From Dyella humicola (GTDB taxonomy: Bacteria > Pseudomonadota > Gammaproteobacteria > Xanthomonadales > Rhodanobacteraceae): a stretch of DNA of 64,000 nucleotides. Under the pieces are notes generated by a model. The model saw only the letters and a list, made by a program, of their open reading frames with translations. It ran no database searches and had not been told where the DNA came from. A program made the position numbers and the translations under genes. This document shows, piece after piece, positions 54,943 through 63,896 of the stretch. The stretch is taken from contig NZ_JAPDPC010000001.1 in assembly GCF_026283945.1 (NCBI RefSeq), positions 1,674,001 to 1,738,000 of the forward strand, read 5' to 3'. The first letter of the stretch is position 1; each line of letters opens with the position of its first letter.

Positions 54943-55926
54943 ATGACACTGGCCGAACGTCTCGAATCGGCTTGGTATGGTGCTGGGCGAGCACTCTGGT
55001 GGGCGGCACCGCTTGCCGTCCTCTACGGCGTGGCGATTCGTTGGCGTCGCGTCTTGTATCGACGTGGCCTGCTGAAACAAGTGCGCTTGCCGGTGCCCAT
55101 CGTGGTCATCGGCAACCTCAGCGTCGGCGGCACCGGCAAGACACCGGTCACCATTGCCGTGGCTGACGCTTTGCGCCGGCGCGGCTATACACCTGGTGTC
55201 GTCAGTCGTGGTTATGGCGGTTCCCAGGCCGAGCCCATGCTGCTCGACGCTGCAGCCGATCCCGCCAGGGTGGGCGACGAGCCTTGCCTGATCCGCGCCA
55301 GCGGTGTCGCCGTGGCGGTGGGTCGCGATCGCCCCGCCGCCGCCAGGCTTTTAATCGATGCGGGCTGCGATGTCGTGATCGCCGACGACGGCCTGCAACA
55401 CTATGCGCTGGCGCGGGACGTGGAGATCTGCGTGATCGACGGGGTGCGCCGTTTCGGCAATGGGCGGCTGCTACCTGCCGGCCCGCTGCGCGAACCGCTG
55501 TCTCGCCTGCAGCAGGTGGACTTCCGCATCAGCAACGGCGGAGTCGTGGCCCCCGATGATGTGCCCATGCAACTGCAAGGAGGCCTGGCGCGGGCATTGG
55601 CCGACGATCACGTCAAGCCGCTGTCTGACTTCGTCGGGCAAACCGTGCACGCTATAGCGGCCATCGGCCACCCGCAACGCTTCTTTGCCAGCCTGCGCAC
55701 GCAAGGCATCACGGTGGTGGAGCATGCGTTTCCTGATCACCATGCTTTTGTGGCGGCCGATCTGGCGTTCCCCGACAGTCGGGCGGTCCTGATGACCGAG
55801 AAGGATGCAGTGAAGTGCCGTGCCTTTGCCCAGGCGCACTGGTGGGCGGTGCCAGTTCGGGCCGTGCTGCCACCGGCCTTCTACGATGATTTGGTGGCGC
55901 GACTGGCTTCTGTCCGCCACCAATGA
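54943..55926 (+). CDS. lpxK: Tetraacyldisaccharide 4'-kinase
   Basis: 327 residues. An N-terminal membrane-associated helix and then the Walker-type loop GNLSVGGTGKTP (residues 57-68), the VSRGYGG and VIADDGLQHYAL motifs and DGVRRFGNGRLLPAGPLRE are unmistakable LpxK. It phosphorylates the lipid A precursor disaccharide at 4'. A bidirectional terminator lies about 20 bases after its stop. Confidence 0.97.
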   Translation: MTLAERLESAWYGAGRALWWAAPLAVLYGVAIRWRRVLYRRGLLKQVRLPVPIVVIGNLSVGGTGKTPVTIAVADALRRRGYTPGVVSRGYGGSQAEPMLLDAAADPARVGDEPCLIRASGVAVAVGRDRPAAARLLIDAGCDVVIADDGLQHYALARDVEICVIDGVRRFGNGRLLPAGPLREPLSRLQQVDFRISNGGVVAPDDVPMQLQGGLARALADDHVKPLSDFVGQTVHAIAAIGHPQRFFASLRTQGITVVEHAFPDHHAFVAADLAFPDSRAVLMTEKDAVKCRAFAQAHWWAVPVRAVLPPAFYDDLVARLASVRHQ

Positions 55927-55945
55927 GCGCCATGTTTCGGGCAAG

Positions 55946-55975
55946 AAAAAAGCCGACCCTGGGACCGGCTTTTTG
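55946..55975. terminator. Bidirectional rho-independent terminator
   Basis: AAAAAAGCCG, a 10-base loop region, CGGCTTTTTG. It serves lpxK (plus) and the convergent glycine-zipper gene (minus). Confidence 0.85.
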
Positions 55976-55993
55976 TTTCTGAGCCGGCTGCGC

Positions 55994-56464
55994 CTACTGG
56001 ATGCGCGAGATACTGCCGTTCGGGTCGATCTGCACGATATCGCCTGGACGGATGGCGCTGGCATCCGGCACGGTGACATTGGCGATGCTGCCATTGCCCA
56101 TGCGCACGTGCACGGTGAAGCTCTGGTGGCCACCACCGCTATTGGCGCCGATGCGGTTGCCCGCATAGCCACCGCCGACCGCGCCGGCCACCGTAGCCAG
56201 GGTGTTGCCCTTGCCCTTGCCGACCTGGTTGCCCAGCACGCCACCGGCAATGCCGCCGATGATGGTGCCAGCCATGCTGTGGTCACTGCCTTGGCTGACA
56301 TTCTGGTCAATCGAGTCGACGGTGCCGCACTGGTCGCAACGCACGTAGATGCCGTCGTTGCGGACCAGGACGTTGCCGTTGCCGCGGGACTGGGCGCCGG
56401 CAGCAAGCGGGCTGAGGGCAAGCAGGGCGGCCAGGGGCAGCATGAAAAAACGTTGCGTAGACAT
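55994..56464 (-). CDS. Glycine-zipper 2TM periplasmic/envelope protein, third copy
   Basis: 156 residues from the ATG at 56464. Cleavable signal peptide (MSTQRFFMLPLAALLALSPLAAGAQS), not a lipobox. A CDQCGTVDSI pair, then the glycine zipper (AGTIIGGIAGGVLGNQVGKGKGNTLATVAGAVGGGYAGNRIG), then a beta domain with VTVPDASAIRPGDIVQID. It is close in layout to the gene at 40542-41021. Probably an outer-membrane-associated structural or stress protein; exact role unknown. Confidence 0.86.
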   Translation of the reverse strand: MSTQRFFMLPLAALLALSPLAAGAQSRGNGNVLVRNDGIYVRCDQCGTVDSIDQNVSQGSDHSMAGTIIGGIAGGVLGNQVGKGKGNTLATVAGAVGGGYAGNRIGANSGGGHQSFTVHVRMGNGSIANVTVPDASAIRPGDIVQIDPNGSISRIQ

Positions 56465-56617
56465 GGAACCTCTCTGATTGGGGGGCAGTTGCAATGACAG
56501 TCTAATGCGACAGGCTGAACCATCGGAGAAGACATCGAATTATGATGTGCGTTCCATCAGGCGGGCATCGTGACCGATTTGTCACGGGGCGCCGTCCAGA
56601 CCAGCCGGAGTTCTTCC

Positions 56618-57016
56618 ATGAGCCTTATTCAAGTCCCCGTTTCCTACGGCGAGCTGATTGACAAGATCACCATTCTGGAAATCAAGTCGCAGCAGATGAC
56701 CGACCCCGCCAAGCTGGCCAACGTTCGCAATGAGCTTGACCTGCTCAACGCCACCTGGTCCAGCGCCGCCGCTTCCCAGACCGACATCGCCGACGAGCGC
56801 GCCCGCCTGCTGGCGGTCAACGAGCTGCTGTGGGACATCGAGGACCGCATCCGCCTCAAGGAAAAGGACCAGGCTTTCGATGCACAGTTCATCGAGCTGG
56901 CCCGCGCTGTGTATTTCCGCAACGACGAGCGCGCCGCCGTGAAACGCGAGATCAACCTCAAGCTGGGCTCCCAGCTGGTGGAAGAGAAGTCGTACAAGGA
57001 CTACCGCGCGCCGTAA
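56618..57016 (+). CDS. DUF6165 family protein
   Basis: 132 residues with a GGAG site and the ATG at 56618. The sequence begins MSLIQVPVSYGELIDKITILEIK and is mostly helical with a heptad-like middle (NVRNELDLLNATWSS, RARLLAVNELLWDIEDRIRLKEKD). It matches my knowledge of the DUF6165 family, soluble proteins commonly found beside LPS core or heptosyltransferase genes. No enzymatic motif visible. Convergent with the heptosyltransferase gene. Confidence 0.8.
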   Translation: MSLIQVPVSYGELIDKITILEIKSQQMTDPAKLANVRNELDLLNATWSSAAASQTDIADERARLLAVNELLWDIEDRIRLKEKDQAFDAQFIELARAVYFRNDERAAVKREINLKLGSQLVEEKSYKDYRAP

Positions 57017-57055
57017 GCGCGGCTACGCCACGCGGCGGCAACCGCCGCGTGGCGA

Positions 57056-58099
57056 TCAATCCAAGCCAAGGTGACGAGCGCAGGCTTCGAAGCGATCGAT
57101 GGTGTCATCTACGCTGATCAGATCCATCACGCCTGGCTTTTCAATCTTGCTGCCCCAGAGAATCTCGCTGGCCGGTTTGCCGAAGTATTTTCGCGAGGCT
57201 TCGTCGTATTTGTTCACACACCAGCGGCGATCGGAATAGGGGCCGGAGCGATCCGGGTTGCTGGCGGCATGCAGGCCCAACACTTTGCAACCGACCGCGT
57301 TGGCCATATGCATTGGCCCCGAATCCGGCGTCAGCAACATCGGGGCGCGCGCAAGCATCGCCATCAACTGCTTGAGCGTGTCCTTGCCGGTGAGGTTGAG
57401 CGGTGCGTGGCTGCAGGCTCCGAGCACGGCGTCGGCCATCTGACGTTCGAGCGGCGATGGACCACCAACCAGTACCACGCGCCACCCGCGCGCGTTGGCG
57501 TGATCCATCACGGCCGCATACCGTTCTGGCCGCCAGTTGCGCAGCACGTGGCTGGAGGTGGGGCTGACCAACAGGGTCGGCGTGTCGCCGGGTAACTGTT
57601 CGGCCGCCCAGGTGTGTGCCTGCTCGGGTATGGGAATGCCCCACTGCACATCGGTCTGCTTGAGTCCCAGTGGTTCGCAGAAACTGCCGATGGCTTCGAG
57701 CACATGCTCGCCCGTGCGCGCGGGGATGCGCTCGCTGATGACCAGGCCATGGCCGTCCTTGGCGCGCGCCTTGTCATAGCCAACGCGCTGGCGTGCCTTG
57801 ATGAACAGGCTGAGCAGGTTGGAGCGCAGTGCCACTTGCATCTGCAGCAGCGCATCGAAGCGTTGGCCACCCAGCGCCTCGCCCACGGCGCGCATGCCGG
57901 CCAAACCGGCGCCCTTGTCGAACGTTACGAAGGTAACGCCGGGCAGGTCGCCCACCAGGCGTCGCTCCAGCTTGCCGATGATCCAGGTCAGCTCCGTTTG
58001 TGGCCATGCCTTTTGCAGGGTCCGCACCAGCGGCACCACATGGGTGACATCGCCAATGGCGGAAGTGCGTAGCAGGCAGATCGAGGAGGGAGCGGGCAT
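57056..58099 (-). CDS. Glycosyltransferase family 9 (LPS heptosyltransferase type)
   Basis: 347 residues. GT9 features: N-terminal SICLLRTSAIGDVTHVVPLVRTLQ, a central LVSPTSSHVLRNWRPERYAAV, then LVGGPSP, LTGKDTLKQLMAMLARAPMLLTPDSGPMHMANAVG and the donor-site KVLGLHAASNPDRSGPY. The family transfers heptose from ADP-heptose to the LPS inner core. It could be heptosyltransferase I or a related enzyme; the neighbouring kdkA supports inner-core work. Divergent from kdkA with about 55 bases between. Confidence 0.9.
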   Translation of the reverse strand: MPAPSSICLLRTSAIGDVTHVVPLVRTLQKAWPQTELTWIIGKLERRLVGDLPGVTFVTFDKGAGLAGMRAVGEALGGQRFDALLQMQVALRSNLLSLFIKARQRVGYDKARAKDGHGLVISERIPARTGEHVLEAIGSFCEPLGLKQTDVQWGIPIPEQAHTWAAEQLPGDTPTLLVSPTSSHVLRNWRPERYAAVMDHANARGWRVVLVGGPSPLERQMADAVLGACSHAPLNLTGKDTLKQLMAMLARAPMLLTPDSGPMHMANAVGCKVLGLHAASNPDRSGPYSDRRWCVNKYDEASRKYFGKPASEILWGSKIEKPGVMDLISVDDTIDRFEACARHLGLD

Positions 58100-58154
58100 G
58101 GGCTAGAATCGCTGGACTCGGTACAGGGTAGGCGTCGATAACGCAGGGGGCGCG

Positions 58155-58880
58155 ATGCAGGAACGAATCCGCGAGGACTCCACCGGAGCGATTCTGTTCG
58201 ACTCGGCGGTGTTGCCACAAGTCGACAATGACTGGTTCGTGCCCGAAGCCTGGCGTGAACGCGGTGCGCTGCGCCAGCAGGCGGGGGGCCGCGGTGGCAT
58301 TGCCATCATCGATACCCCGGTGGGCGAATGCGTATTGCGGCACTACCGGCGCGGCGGCCTGGTGGCCACCTGGATGGGGGACCGTTACCTGTGGACCGGC
58401 GCCGATCGCACGCGCAGCTTCAGTGAATTCCGCTTGCTTGGTGTCATCGCGTCGCTCGGCCTGCCTGGGCCGCAAGCCGTCGCTTGTCGCTACCAGCGGA
58501 GCGGACTCTTTTATACAGCTGACCTGATCACCCGCCGCATTGCCCCATCCCAGACGCTGGCGGAGTGCCTGGCAGCCGGTTTGCTCGACAGCGAGATGGC
58601 CGAGCTGGTGGGCGCGCTGGTGGCGCGCTTTCATCGGGCCGGCATCTGGCATGCCGACCTCAATGCCCACAACGTGCTGGTGACGTCGGACGAGCTTTAC
58701 CTCATCGACTTCGATCGCGGCCGCCAGCGGCAGCCTGCGGAGGCGTGGCAGCAGGCCAACCTGCAGCGCTTGCGTCGCTCGCTGGTAAAGCTGGGGGCGG
58801 CGGCCCAGGATCAGACCGGCTTCGAAGAGCAACTGTGGAAACCCCTGGTCTACCGCTACGAGCGTACCCTTCGCGCATGA
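58155..58880 (+). CDS. kdkA: 3-deoxy-D-manno-octulosonic acid kinase
   Basis: 241 residues. A small protein-kinase-like fold: glycine-rich region near GGRGGIAIIDTP, an ATP-binding Arg/His strand (VLRHYRRGG), the catalytic loop WHADLNAHNVLV (His166, Asp168) and the metal-binding LIDFDRG. It phosphorylates Kdo of the LPS inner core, as in Haemophilus and Xanthomonadaceae. Its stop overlaps the MBL-fold gene by 4 bases. Confidence 0.93.
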   Translation: MQERIREDSTGAILFDSAVLPQVDNDWFVPEAWRERGALRQQAGGRGGIAIIDTPVGECVLRHYRRGGLVATWMGDRYLWTGADRTRSFSEFRLLGVIASLGLPGPQAVACRYQRSGLFYTADLITRRIAPSQTLAECLAAGLLDSEMAELVGALVARFHRAGIWHADLNAHNVLVTSDELYLIDFDRGRQRQPAEAWQQANLQRLRRSLVKLGAAAQDQTGFEEQLWKPLVYRYERTLRA

Positions 58881-59635
58881 ACTGGAATCTGCATTTTCTT
58901 GGTGTTGGCGCGGCGCATGCCGTGGAGCTGGGCTCGTCGGCGGTCGTGCTCGAGCGGGATGGCGCGCCTATGCTGCTGGTCGATTGCGGCCCCGATACGC
59001 TGGATCGTTACCAGGCAGCCTATGGCGAACCGCCCAGCGCGGTTTTCATCACGCATACCCATATGGATCATGTGGGTGGCATGGAGCGGTTGTTTTTCCG
59101 ACTGTGGTTTGACGAGCAGTGGCGCGGGCGCACCAAGCTGTTCCTGCATGCCGGTTTGATGACTTGGCTGCAAACGCGTGTGGCGGACTACCCGAACGCG
59201 CTGGCCGAGGGCGGCGTGAATTTCTGGGAAGCGTTTCGGCTGGTGCCGTGCACGCGCGGATTCTGGCTCGATGGCCAGTGGTTCGATGTGTTTGCCACGC
59301 GCCACCATATGGCGGGCACGTCCTATGGCGTGGCGTTGGCGGGCAGCTTTGCCTATACCGGCGATACGCGTCCGATTCCTGAAGTGCTGGCGCGGGTTGC
59401 CGCGGGTTCGGAGGTGATTGCGCACGACTGCGGCCTGGTCGGTAACCCGTCGCATACCGGCATCGACGATATCGAGCGCGAATACGACACGGCACAGCGC
59501 CAGCGGATGCGGCTTTATCACTATGGCAGCGAGACGGATGGTGCCGCGCTGGTGGCTCGAGGTTATGCCATTGCGCGAACGGGTGAGCGCATCGCGCTGC
59601 CGGAACCCGCGCCGACCCGGCCTGATGCCGGCTAG
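58877..59635 (+). CDS. MBL-fold metallo-hydrolase
   Basis: 252 residues from the ATG at 58877, overlapping kdkA by 4 bases (ATGA). The metal motif is HTHMDHVGG (His60, His62, Asp64, His65); further ligands in RHHMAGTSYG, YTGDTRP and AHDC. The layout is RNase Z/PhnP-like rather than glyoxalase-like. Substrate unknown; the overlap with kdkA suggests joint expression, but not necessarily a shared pathway. Confidence 0.85.
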   Translation: MNWNLHFLGVGAAHAVELGSSAVVLERDGAPMLLVDCGPDTLDRYQAAYGEPPSAVFITHTHMDHVGGMERLFFRLWFDEQWRGRTKLFLHAGLMTWLQTRVADYPNALAEGGVNFWEAFRLVPCTRGFWLDGQWFDVFATRHHMAGTSYGVALAGSFAYTGDTRPIPEVLARVAAGSEVIAHDCGLVGNPSHTGIDDIEREYDTAQRQRMRLYHYGSETDGAALVARGYAIARTGERIALPEPAPTRPDAG

Positions 59636-59724
59636 GCATGACCTCGATGTACCGTCATCTGACTTCGCATGAATGAAGGGCGGAGTCCCCAGCCACGACC
59701 TTCAGCCACAGGGCATCTACCGTC

Positions 59725-60228
59725 ATGACAGCCCGCTATTTGCATAAATTGCTGCGTTACCGCGCCTGGGCCGACCAGCTGACCTACGATGCTGTCGCCG
59801 CCCTGCCGGAAGGGGCCGCCGAGGCGGTGCGCGCCACGATTTTCGGCAATATGCTGCGCACGCTAAGCCACACCTACGTAGTTGACGATATTTTCCAGGC
59901 GCACCTGCAGGGACGCCAGCACGGATATACCAGTCGCAACACGCCCGAGCCGTTGGTGCTGGATGAGCTATGGCGGCGCCAGCAGGCCATGAACGACTGG
60001 TACCTCGGTTACGCCGAGGCGCTTTCGCCAGCCCAGGCCGTCGAGGAAGTGACATTCCAGTTCATTGGTGGCGGCGAGGGGCGCATGAGCCGCGAGGAGA
60101 TGATTCTCCATGTGGTCAACCATGCCACCTATCACCGCGGCTTCGTCGCCGACATGTTCTACCAGGTACCGGCCAAGCCGCCGGCCACCGACCTGCCGGT
60201 ATTTCTGCGCGACGTTCCCCAGCCCTGA
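59725..60228 (+). CDS. DinB-family protein
   Basis: 167 residues. Four-helix DinB/YfiT-like fold: the histidine in RTLSHTYVVDDIF, and HVVNHATYHRGFVADM with the other two metal histidines. A short, cytosolic metalloprotein; the family includes thiol-dependent transferases, but the role of this branch is unknown. It lies alone, about 90 bases after the MBL gene and about 95 before tRNA-Ser. Confidence 0.88.
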   Translation: MTARYLHKLLRYRAWADQLTYDAVAALPEGAAEAVRATIFGNMLRTLSHTYVVDDIFQAHLQGRQHGYTSRNTPEPLVLDELWRRQQAMNDWYLGYAEALSPAQAVEEVTFQFIGGGEGRMSREEMILHVVNHATYHRGFVADMFYQVPAKPPATDLPVFLRDVPQP

Positions 60229-60323
60229 GCCGACCGGCGCTCTCTTGTACGAAAGGTCCGCTGCCGTTATCCTTTCGCCTCTTTGCCGGGGCTGTTGCAC
60301 GGTAAAAGAGGTTTCACCACCGC

Positions 60324-60416
60324 GGAGAGGTGTCCGAGTGGTTGAAGGAGCACGCCTGGAAAGTGTGTATACGGCTTATCCCCGTATCGCGGGTTCGAAT
60401 CCCGCCCTCTCCGCCA
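60324..60416 (+). tRNA. tRNA-Ser (anticodon GGA)
   Basis: 93 bases with a long variable arm. Acceptor GGAGAGG pairs with CCTCTCC, anticodon stem CACGC/GTGTG with loop CTGGAAA, T-loop TTCGAAT, and encoded CCA. It reads TCC and TCT codons. Confidence 0.97.
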
Positions 60417-60469
60417 GTGAGTGAAACCAAGCGACGCCCCCTGGGCTGCCGCAAAATGTACGTCTCTAT

Positions 60470-60579
<110 letters not shown>

Positions 60580-60673
60580 GCCTTTCTGGCCCCCTGGCAG
60601 CCGTCGCGACGGATGTTACTGACTTGCCGCGAGCGACTTGGCACAATCGACGCTCGCCCCAAGGTAGTAACGC

Positions 60674-62350
60674 ATGTCCTATCAGGTCCTCGCGCGCAAA
60701 TGGCGCCCCCGCAAGTTCGCCGAACTGGTCGGGCAGGAGCATGTGGTGCGCGCGCTCACCAATGCGCTCGACACCGGCCGCATGCACCATGCCTATCTGT
60801 TCACCGGCACCCGCGGCGTGGGCAAGACCACGATTGCACGCATCTTCGCCAAATCGCTGAACTGCGAGCGCGGCGAATCGGCCGATCCCTGTGGCGAATG
60901 CGCGGTGTGCACGGCGGTCGATGCCGGCCGCTTCGTGGACCTGCTGGAAATCGACGCTGCCAGCAACACCGGTGTGGACGATGTGCGCGAAGTAATCGAG
61001 AACGCGCAGTACGCGCCGGCCAGGGGGCGCTTCAAGGTGTACCTGGTCGACGAGGTGCACATGCTCTCCAAGCCGGCCTTCAATGCGTTGCTGAAGACGC
61101 TGGAAGAACCGCCGCCGCATGTGAAGTTCCTGCTCGCCACCACCGATCCGCAGAAGCTGCCGGTGACCGTGCTGTCGCGCTGCCTGAAGTTCAACCTCAA
61201 GCGGCTGCTGCCGGAGCAGATCTCGGGACAGATGCGCCACATCCTGGGCGCTGAAAACATTCCCTATGAAGACGCCGCCATCGCCGAACTGGCGCGTGGC
61301 GCGGATGGCTCCTTGCGCGACGGCCTGTCGCTGCTGGACCAGGCGATCGCCTATGGCGGCGGCTCGCTGCGCGTGGACGATGTCCGGGCGATGCTCGGCA
61401 GCGTGGCGCGCGGCCAGGTGCTCGGTCTACTCGACGCGCTGGCGGCCGGCAACGGTGATGCCTTGCTGGCCGAGTGCACGCGCATCGCCTCGTACTCGCC
61501 CGACTTCGGCGGCGTGCTGGACGATGTGGCCAGCGTGCTGCATCGCATCCAGCTGATCCAGCTGGTGCCAGGTTATCGACCGGATGTAGACGGCAGCGAT
61601 GACGACGCCCTGATGACGCTGGCGCAGCAGCTGGCGCCCGAAGACGTGCAGCTTTACTACCAGATCGCCACGGCGGGCCGCCGTGATCTTGCCTTGGCGC
61701 CGGACGCGCGCACCGGCTTTGAAATGGCGATGCTGCGGATGTTGGCGTTCCGGCCCGCCGATGGCGGTGGCGCAAACATTGCCGAACGTCCGTCGGCTCC
61801 TGCATCGCGCGCATCCGCACCGCCGCCACGTGCAGCATCGCCCGTTGTAAACGAGCGGATGCACGTTGCCAGCGTGGCCGCGGCGACCCTGCCCCAACCA
61901 GCGCCAGCGGCATCGCCGGCACCGGCGGTGGCGCCACGGGAACCAGTGGCTCTCGACGCGAATGGACTTCCTCACTGGGATGCCCTGATCGAACGCGCCA
62001 ATCTCCGCGGTCCGCTGGGGCAGCTTGCGCAGAATGCGGCCTTGCGTGGGCGCGAAGGCAGCACCCTGCTGCTGGCCTTGCAGCCGGCGCATATGCATCT
62101 TGCCGTCGAGCCGATGGTAGGGCAGATGGAGGAGCGCATCAGCCAGACGCTCGGCGAACGTATCCGCCTGCGCTTCATGGAGGAGCGCGGCGTGACCACC
62201 GAAACGCCAGCGGCGCGTGCCGCCAATGCGCGCGAAGCCGCGCAGTCGGCGGCCGAGCAGGCCATCGAAGAAGATCCCCTGGTGCAGTCGCTCAAGCGCG
62301 AGTTCGGTGCGCGCGTGGTGCCCCAGTCGATCAAGCCGTTTGAGAACTGA
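60674..62350 (+). CDS. dnaX: DNA polymerase III subunit gamma/tau
   Basis: 558 residues. Clamp-loader AAA+ core: Walker A GTRGVGKT (45-52), zinc motif from the Cys in LNCERG to CGECAVC, KVYLVDEVHMLS for Walker B, TVLSRCLKFNLK sensor 1 region, then the collar domain and a Pro/Ala-rich linker (about 370-425). The C-terminal domain (DALIERANLRGPLGQLAQNAALRG) binds the alpha subunit. I saw no A-rich slippery run such as gives E. coli gamma, so only the long tau form may be made. Followed 21 bases later by ybaB. Confidence 0.96.
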   Translation: MSYQVLARKWRPRKFAELVGQEHVVRALTNALDTGRMHHAYLFTGTRGVGKTTIARIFAKSLNCERGESADPCGECAVCTAVDAGRFVDLLEIDAASNTGVDDVREVIENAQYAPARGRFKVYLVDEVHMLSKPAFNALLKTLEEPPPHVKFLLATTDPQKLPVTVLSRCLKFNLKRLLPEQISGQMRHILGAENIPYEDAAIAELARGADGSLRDGLSLLDQAIAYGGGSLRVDDVRAMLGSVARGQVLGLLDALAAGNGDALLAECTRIASYSPDFGGVLDDVASVLHRIQLIQLVPGYRPDVDGSDDDALMTLAQQLAPEDVQLYYQIATAGRRDLALAPDARTGFEMAMLRMLAFRPADGGGANIAERPSAPASRASAPPPRAASPVVNERMHVASVAAATLPQPAPAASPAPAVAPREPVALDANGLPHWDALIERANLRGPLGQLAQNAALRGREGSTLLLALQPAHMHLAVEPMVGQMEERISQTLGERIRLRFMEERGVTTETPAARAANAREAAQSAAEQAIEEDPLVQSLKREFGARVVPQSIKPFEN

Positions 62351-62371
62351 CAGAGATAAGCGGAGTACGTC

Positions 62372-62695
62372 ATGAGAGGACAGATCGGCCAGCTAATGCA
62401 GCAGGCCCAGCGCATGCAGGACGAGATGAAGCGCGCGCAGGAAGAAATCGCGAAGCTGGAAGTCACGGGAAGCGCAGGTGGCGGCCTGGTGAGCGTGCTT
62501 ATGACCGGCGCACACGAAGTACGTCGAGTGCAGATCGATCGCAAACTGTTCGCCGATGATCCGGAGATGGCCGAGGATCTCGTCGCTGCCGCGGTGAACG
62601 ACGCGGTGAACAAGGTCGCCGAGGTCAGCAAGAACAAGCTTGGCGGCGTCACCTCGGGCATGAATCTGCCGCCAGGCTTCAAGATGCCGTTCTAA
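62372..62695 (+). CDS. ybaB: YbaB/EbfC family nucleoid-associated protein
   Basis: 107 residues. The [31 protein letters not shown] amphipathic helix and the [26 protein letters not shown] beta region are typical of the family. It binds DNA as a dimer and commonly lies between dnaX and recR. Good GGAG upstream. Confidence 0.95.
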   Translation: MRGQIGQLMQQAQRMQDEMKRAQEEIAKLEVTGSAGGGLVSVLMTGAHEVRRVQIDRKLFADDPEMAEDLVAAAVNDAVNKVAEVSKNKLGGVTSGMNLPPGFKMPF

Positions 62696-62703
62696 GTTTG
62701 TGT

Positions 62704-62856
62704 TGTAGGAGCGCACCCAGTGCGCGACAAACCGGCAGGAATGCCGGCTTGCACAGCGCAAGCTGCCCGCAGGGCGAGGGCCAAGGATGGCCCGAGTGAA
62801 GAACGTTTCGGCGTCAGCACTCCGTTGGCTTTTCGCGCACTGGGTGCGCTCCTACA
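62704..62856. repeat. REPIN-like inverted repeat between ybaB and recR
   Basis: A perfect 24-bp sequence at 62704-62727 (begins TGTAGGAGCGCACCC) recurs as its exact reverse complement at 62833-62856, with 105 bases between. Each arm itself contains a short internal palindrome (GCGCAC...GTGCGC). The form, two REPs in inverted orientation, matches REPINs described in pseudomonads. It separates recR from ybaB by about 175 bases. Confidence 0.85.
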
Positions 62857-62870
62857 CGTCACAGGGACCC

Positions 62871-63464
62871 ATGAGCAAGCTCCTCACCGACCTGATCGAA
62901 GCGCTCCGCTGCCTGCCCGGCGTGGGTGGCAAGAGCGCGCAACGGATGGCCTTCCATCTGCTGGAGCGCGACCGCCAGCGTGGCTTGCGCCTGGCTCAGG
63001 CGCTGGAGCAGGCGATGCGCCAGATCGGCAACTGTTCGCGCTGCCGCAACTTCAGTGAAACGCCGATCTGCTCGTTGTGCGCCAGCGCGAGCCGCGACCG
63101 CCAGATACTGTGCGTGGTGGAATCGCCTACCGAACTGGCGGCGATCGAGCAGGCGACGGGTTTTCGAGGGCAATACTTCGTGCTGCTCGGCAGGCTGTCG
63201 CCGCTCGATGGCCTCGGCCCAGAAGAGCTGGGGCTGGACCTGCTCTCGGAGCGACTGGGTGAGGGCGAAATCGAGGAGCTGATCATCGCCACCAATCCCA
63301 CCGTGGAAGGCGAGGCGACGGCACACTACCTCGCGCAACTGGCGCGTGCGGCCAACGTACGGCCTTCGCGGCTGGCTCATGGCGTGCCGCTGGGCGGCGA
63401 GCTGGAATACGTCGATCGCGGCACCTTGGCGCATGCGTTCGGCAGCCGGCAATCGTTGGATTGA
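62871..63464 (+). CDS. recR: Recombination protein RecR
   Basis: 197 residues from the ATG at 62871; a longer frame runs back through the repeat. Helix-hairpin-helix [20 protein letters not shown], zinc finger [18 protein letters not shown], and a Toprim domain with [13 protein letters not shown] and [18 protein letters not shown]. It works with RecFO in gap repair. Its stop overlaps the open frame of the next gene. Confidence 0.96.
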   Translation: MSKLLTDLIEALRCLPGVGGKSAQRMAFHLLERDRQRGLRLAQALEQAMRQIGNCSRCRNFSETPICSLCASASRDRQILCVVESPTELAAIEQATGFRGQYFVLLGRLSPLDGLGPEELGLDLLSERLGEGEIEELIIATNPTVEGEATAHYLAQLARAANVRPSRLAHGVPLGGELEYVDRGTLAHAFGSRQSLD

Positions 63465-63469
63465 AGGCC

Positions 63470-63880
63470 ATGACATCGGCACCGCAGCTCTCGCTTGAGA
63501 TTCCTGGCGCCGACGAATACCGCGCCTTGCGTAGCGCTGCGGGCTTGAGCGCGATGACACCTGAAGCGGCTGCCGTGGGGCTGCCGGCGAGCTGGTGCTC
63601 GGTGTGTGTACGTCACCAAGGCGAGCTCATCGGCATGGGCCGCGTCGTCGGCGACGGCGGGCTATTCCTGTTCGTGGTCGACATCGCCGTGGCGCCGGCT
63701 TGGCAGGGCCAGGGCTGGGGCCGGCGCATCATGCAGGCCTTGATGGATCAGGTGCATGCACGCGCGCCGGCTCGCGCCATGGTCGGGCTGATCGCCGATG
63801 GCACGGCGTCCAGGCTTTACGAGCCATTCGGTTTCAAACTCGTGGCGCCGGTGGCGCACGGTATGCTGCTGCGTCTGTAA
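63470..63880 (+). CDS. GNAT-family N-acetyltransferase
   Basis: 136 residues from the ATG at 63470 (a TTG at 63461 overlapping the recR stop is the alternative). Acetyl-CoA-binding motif [25 protein letters not shown]; the C-terminal YEPFGFKLV is the usual motif B end. Substrate unknown. Follows recR within 5 bases, likely one transcript. Confidence 0.88.
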   Translation: MTSAPQLSLEIPGADEYRALRSAAGLSAMTPEAAAVGLPASWCSVCVRHQGELIGMGRVVGDGGLFLFVVDIAVAPAWQGQGWGRRIMQALMDQVHARAPARAMVGLIADGTASRLYEPFGFKLVAPVAHGMLLRL

Positions 63881-63896
63881 ACGGAAGGAGTCTGCT

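Noticed and set aside
60674-62350. Programmed frameshift in dnaX giving a gamma subunit
   Set aside because: No A-rich slippery heptamer with a following stem was seen as in E. coli.
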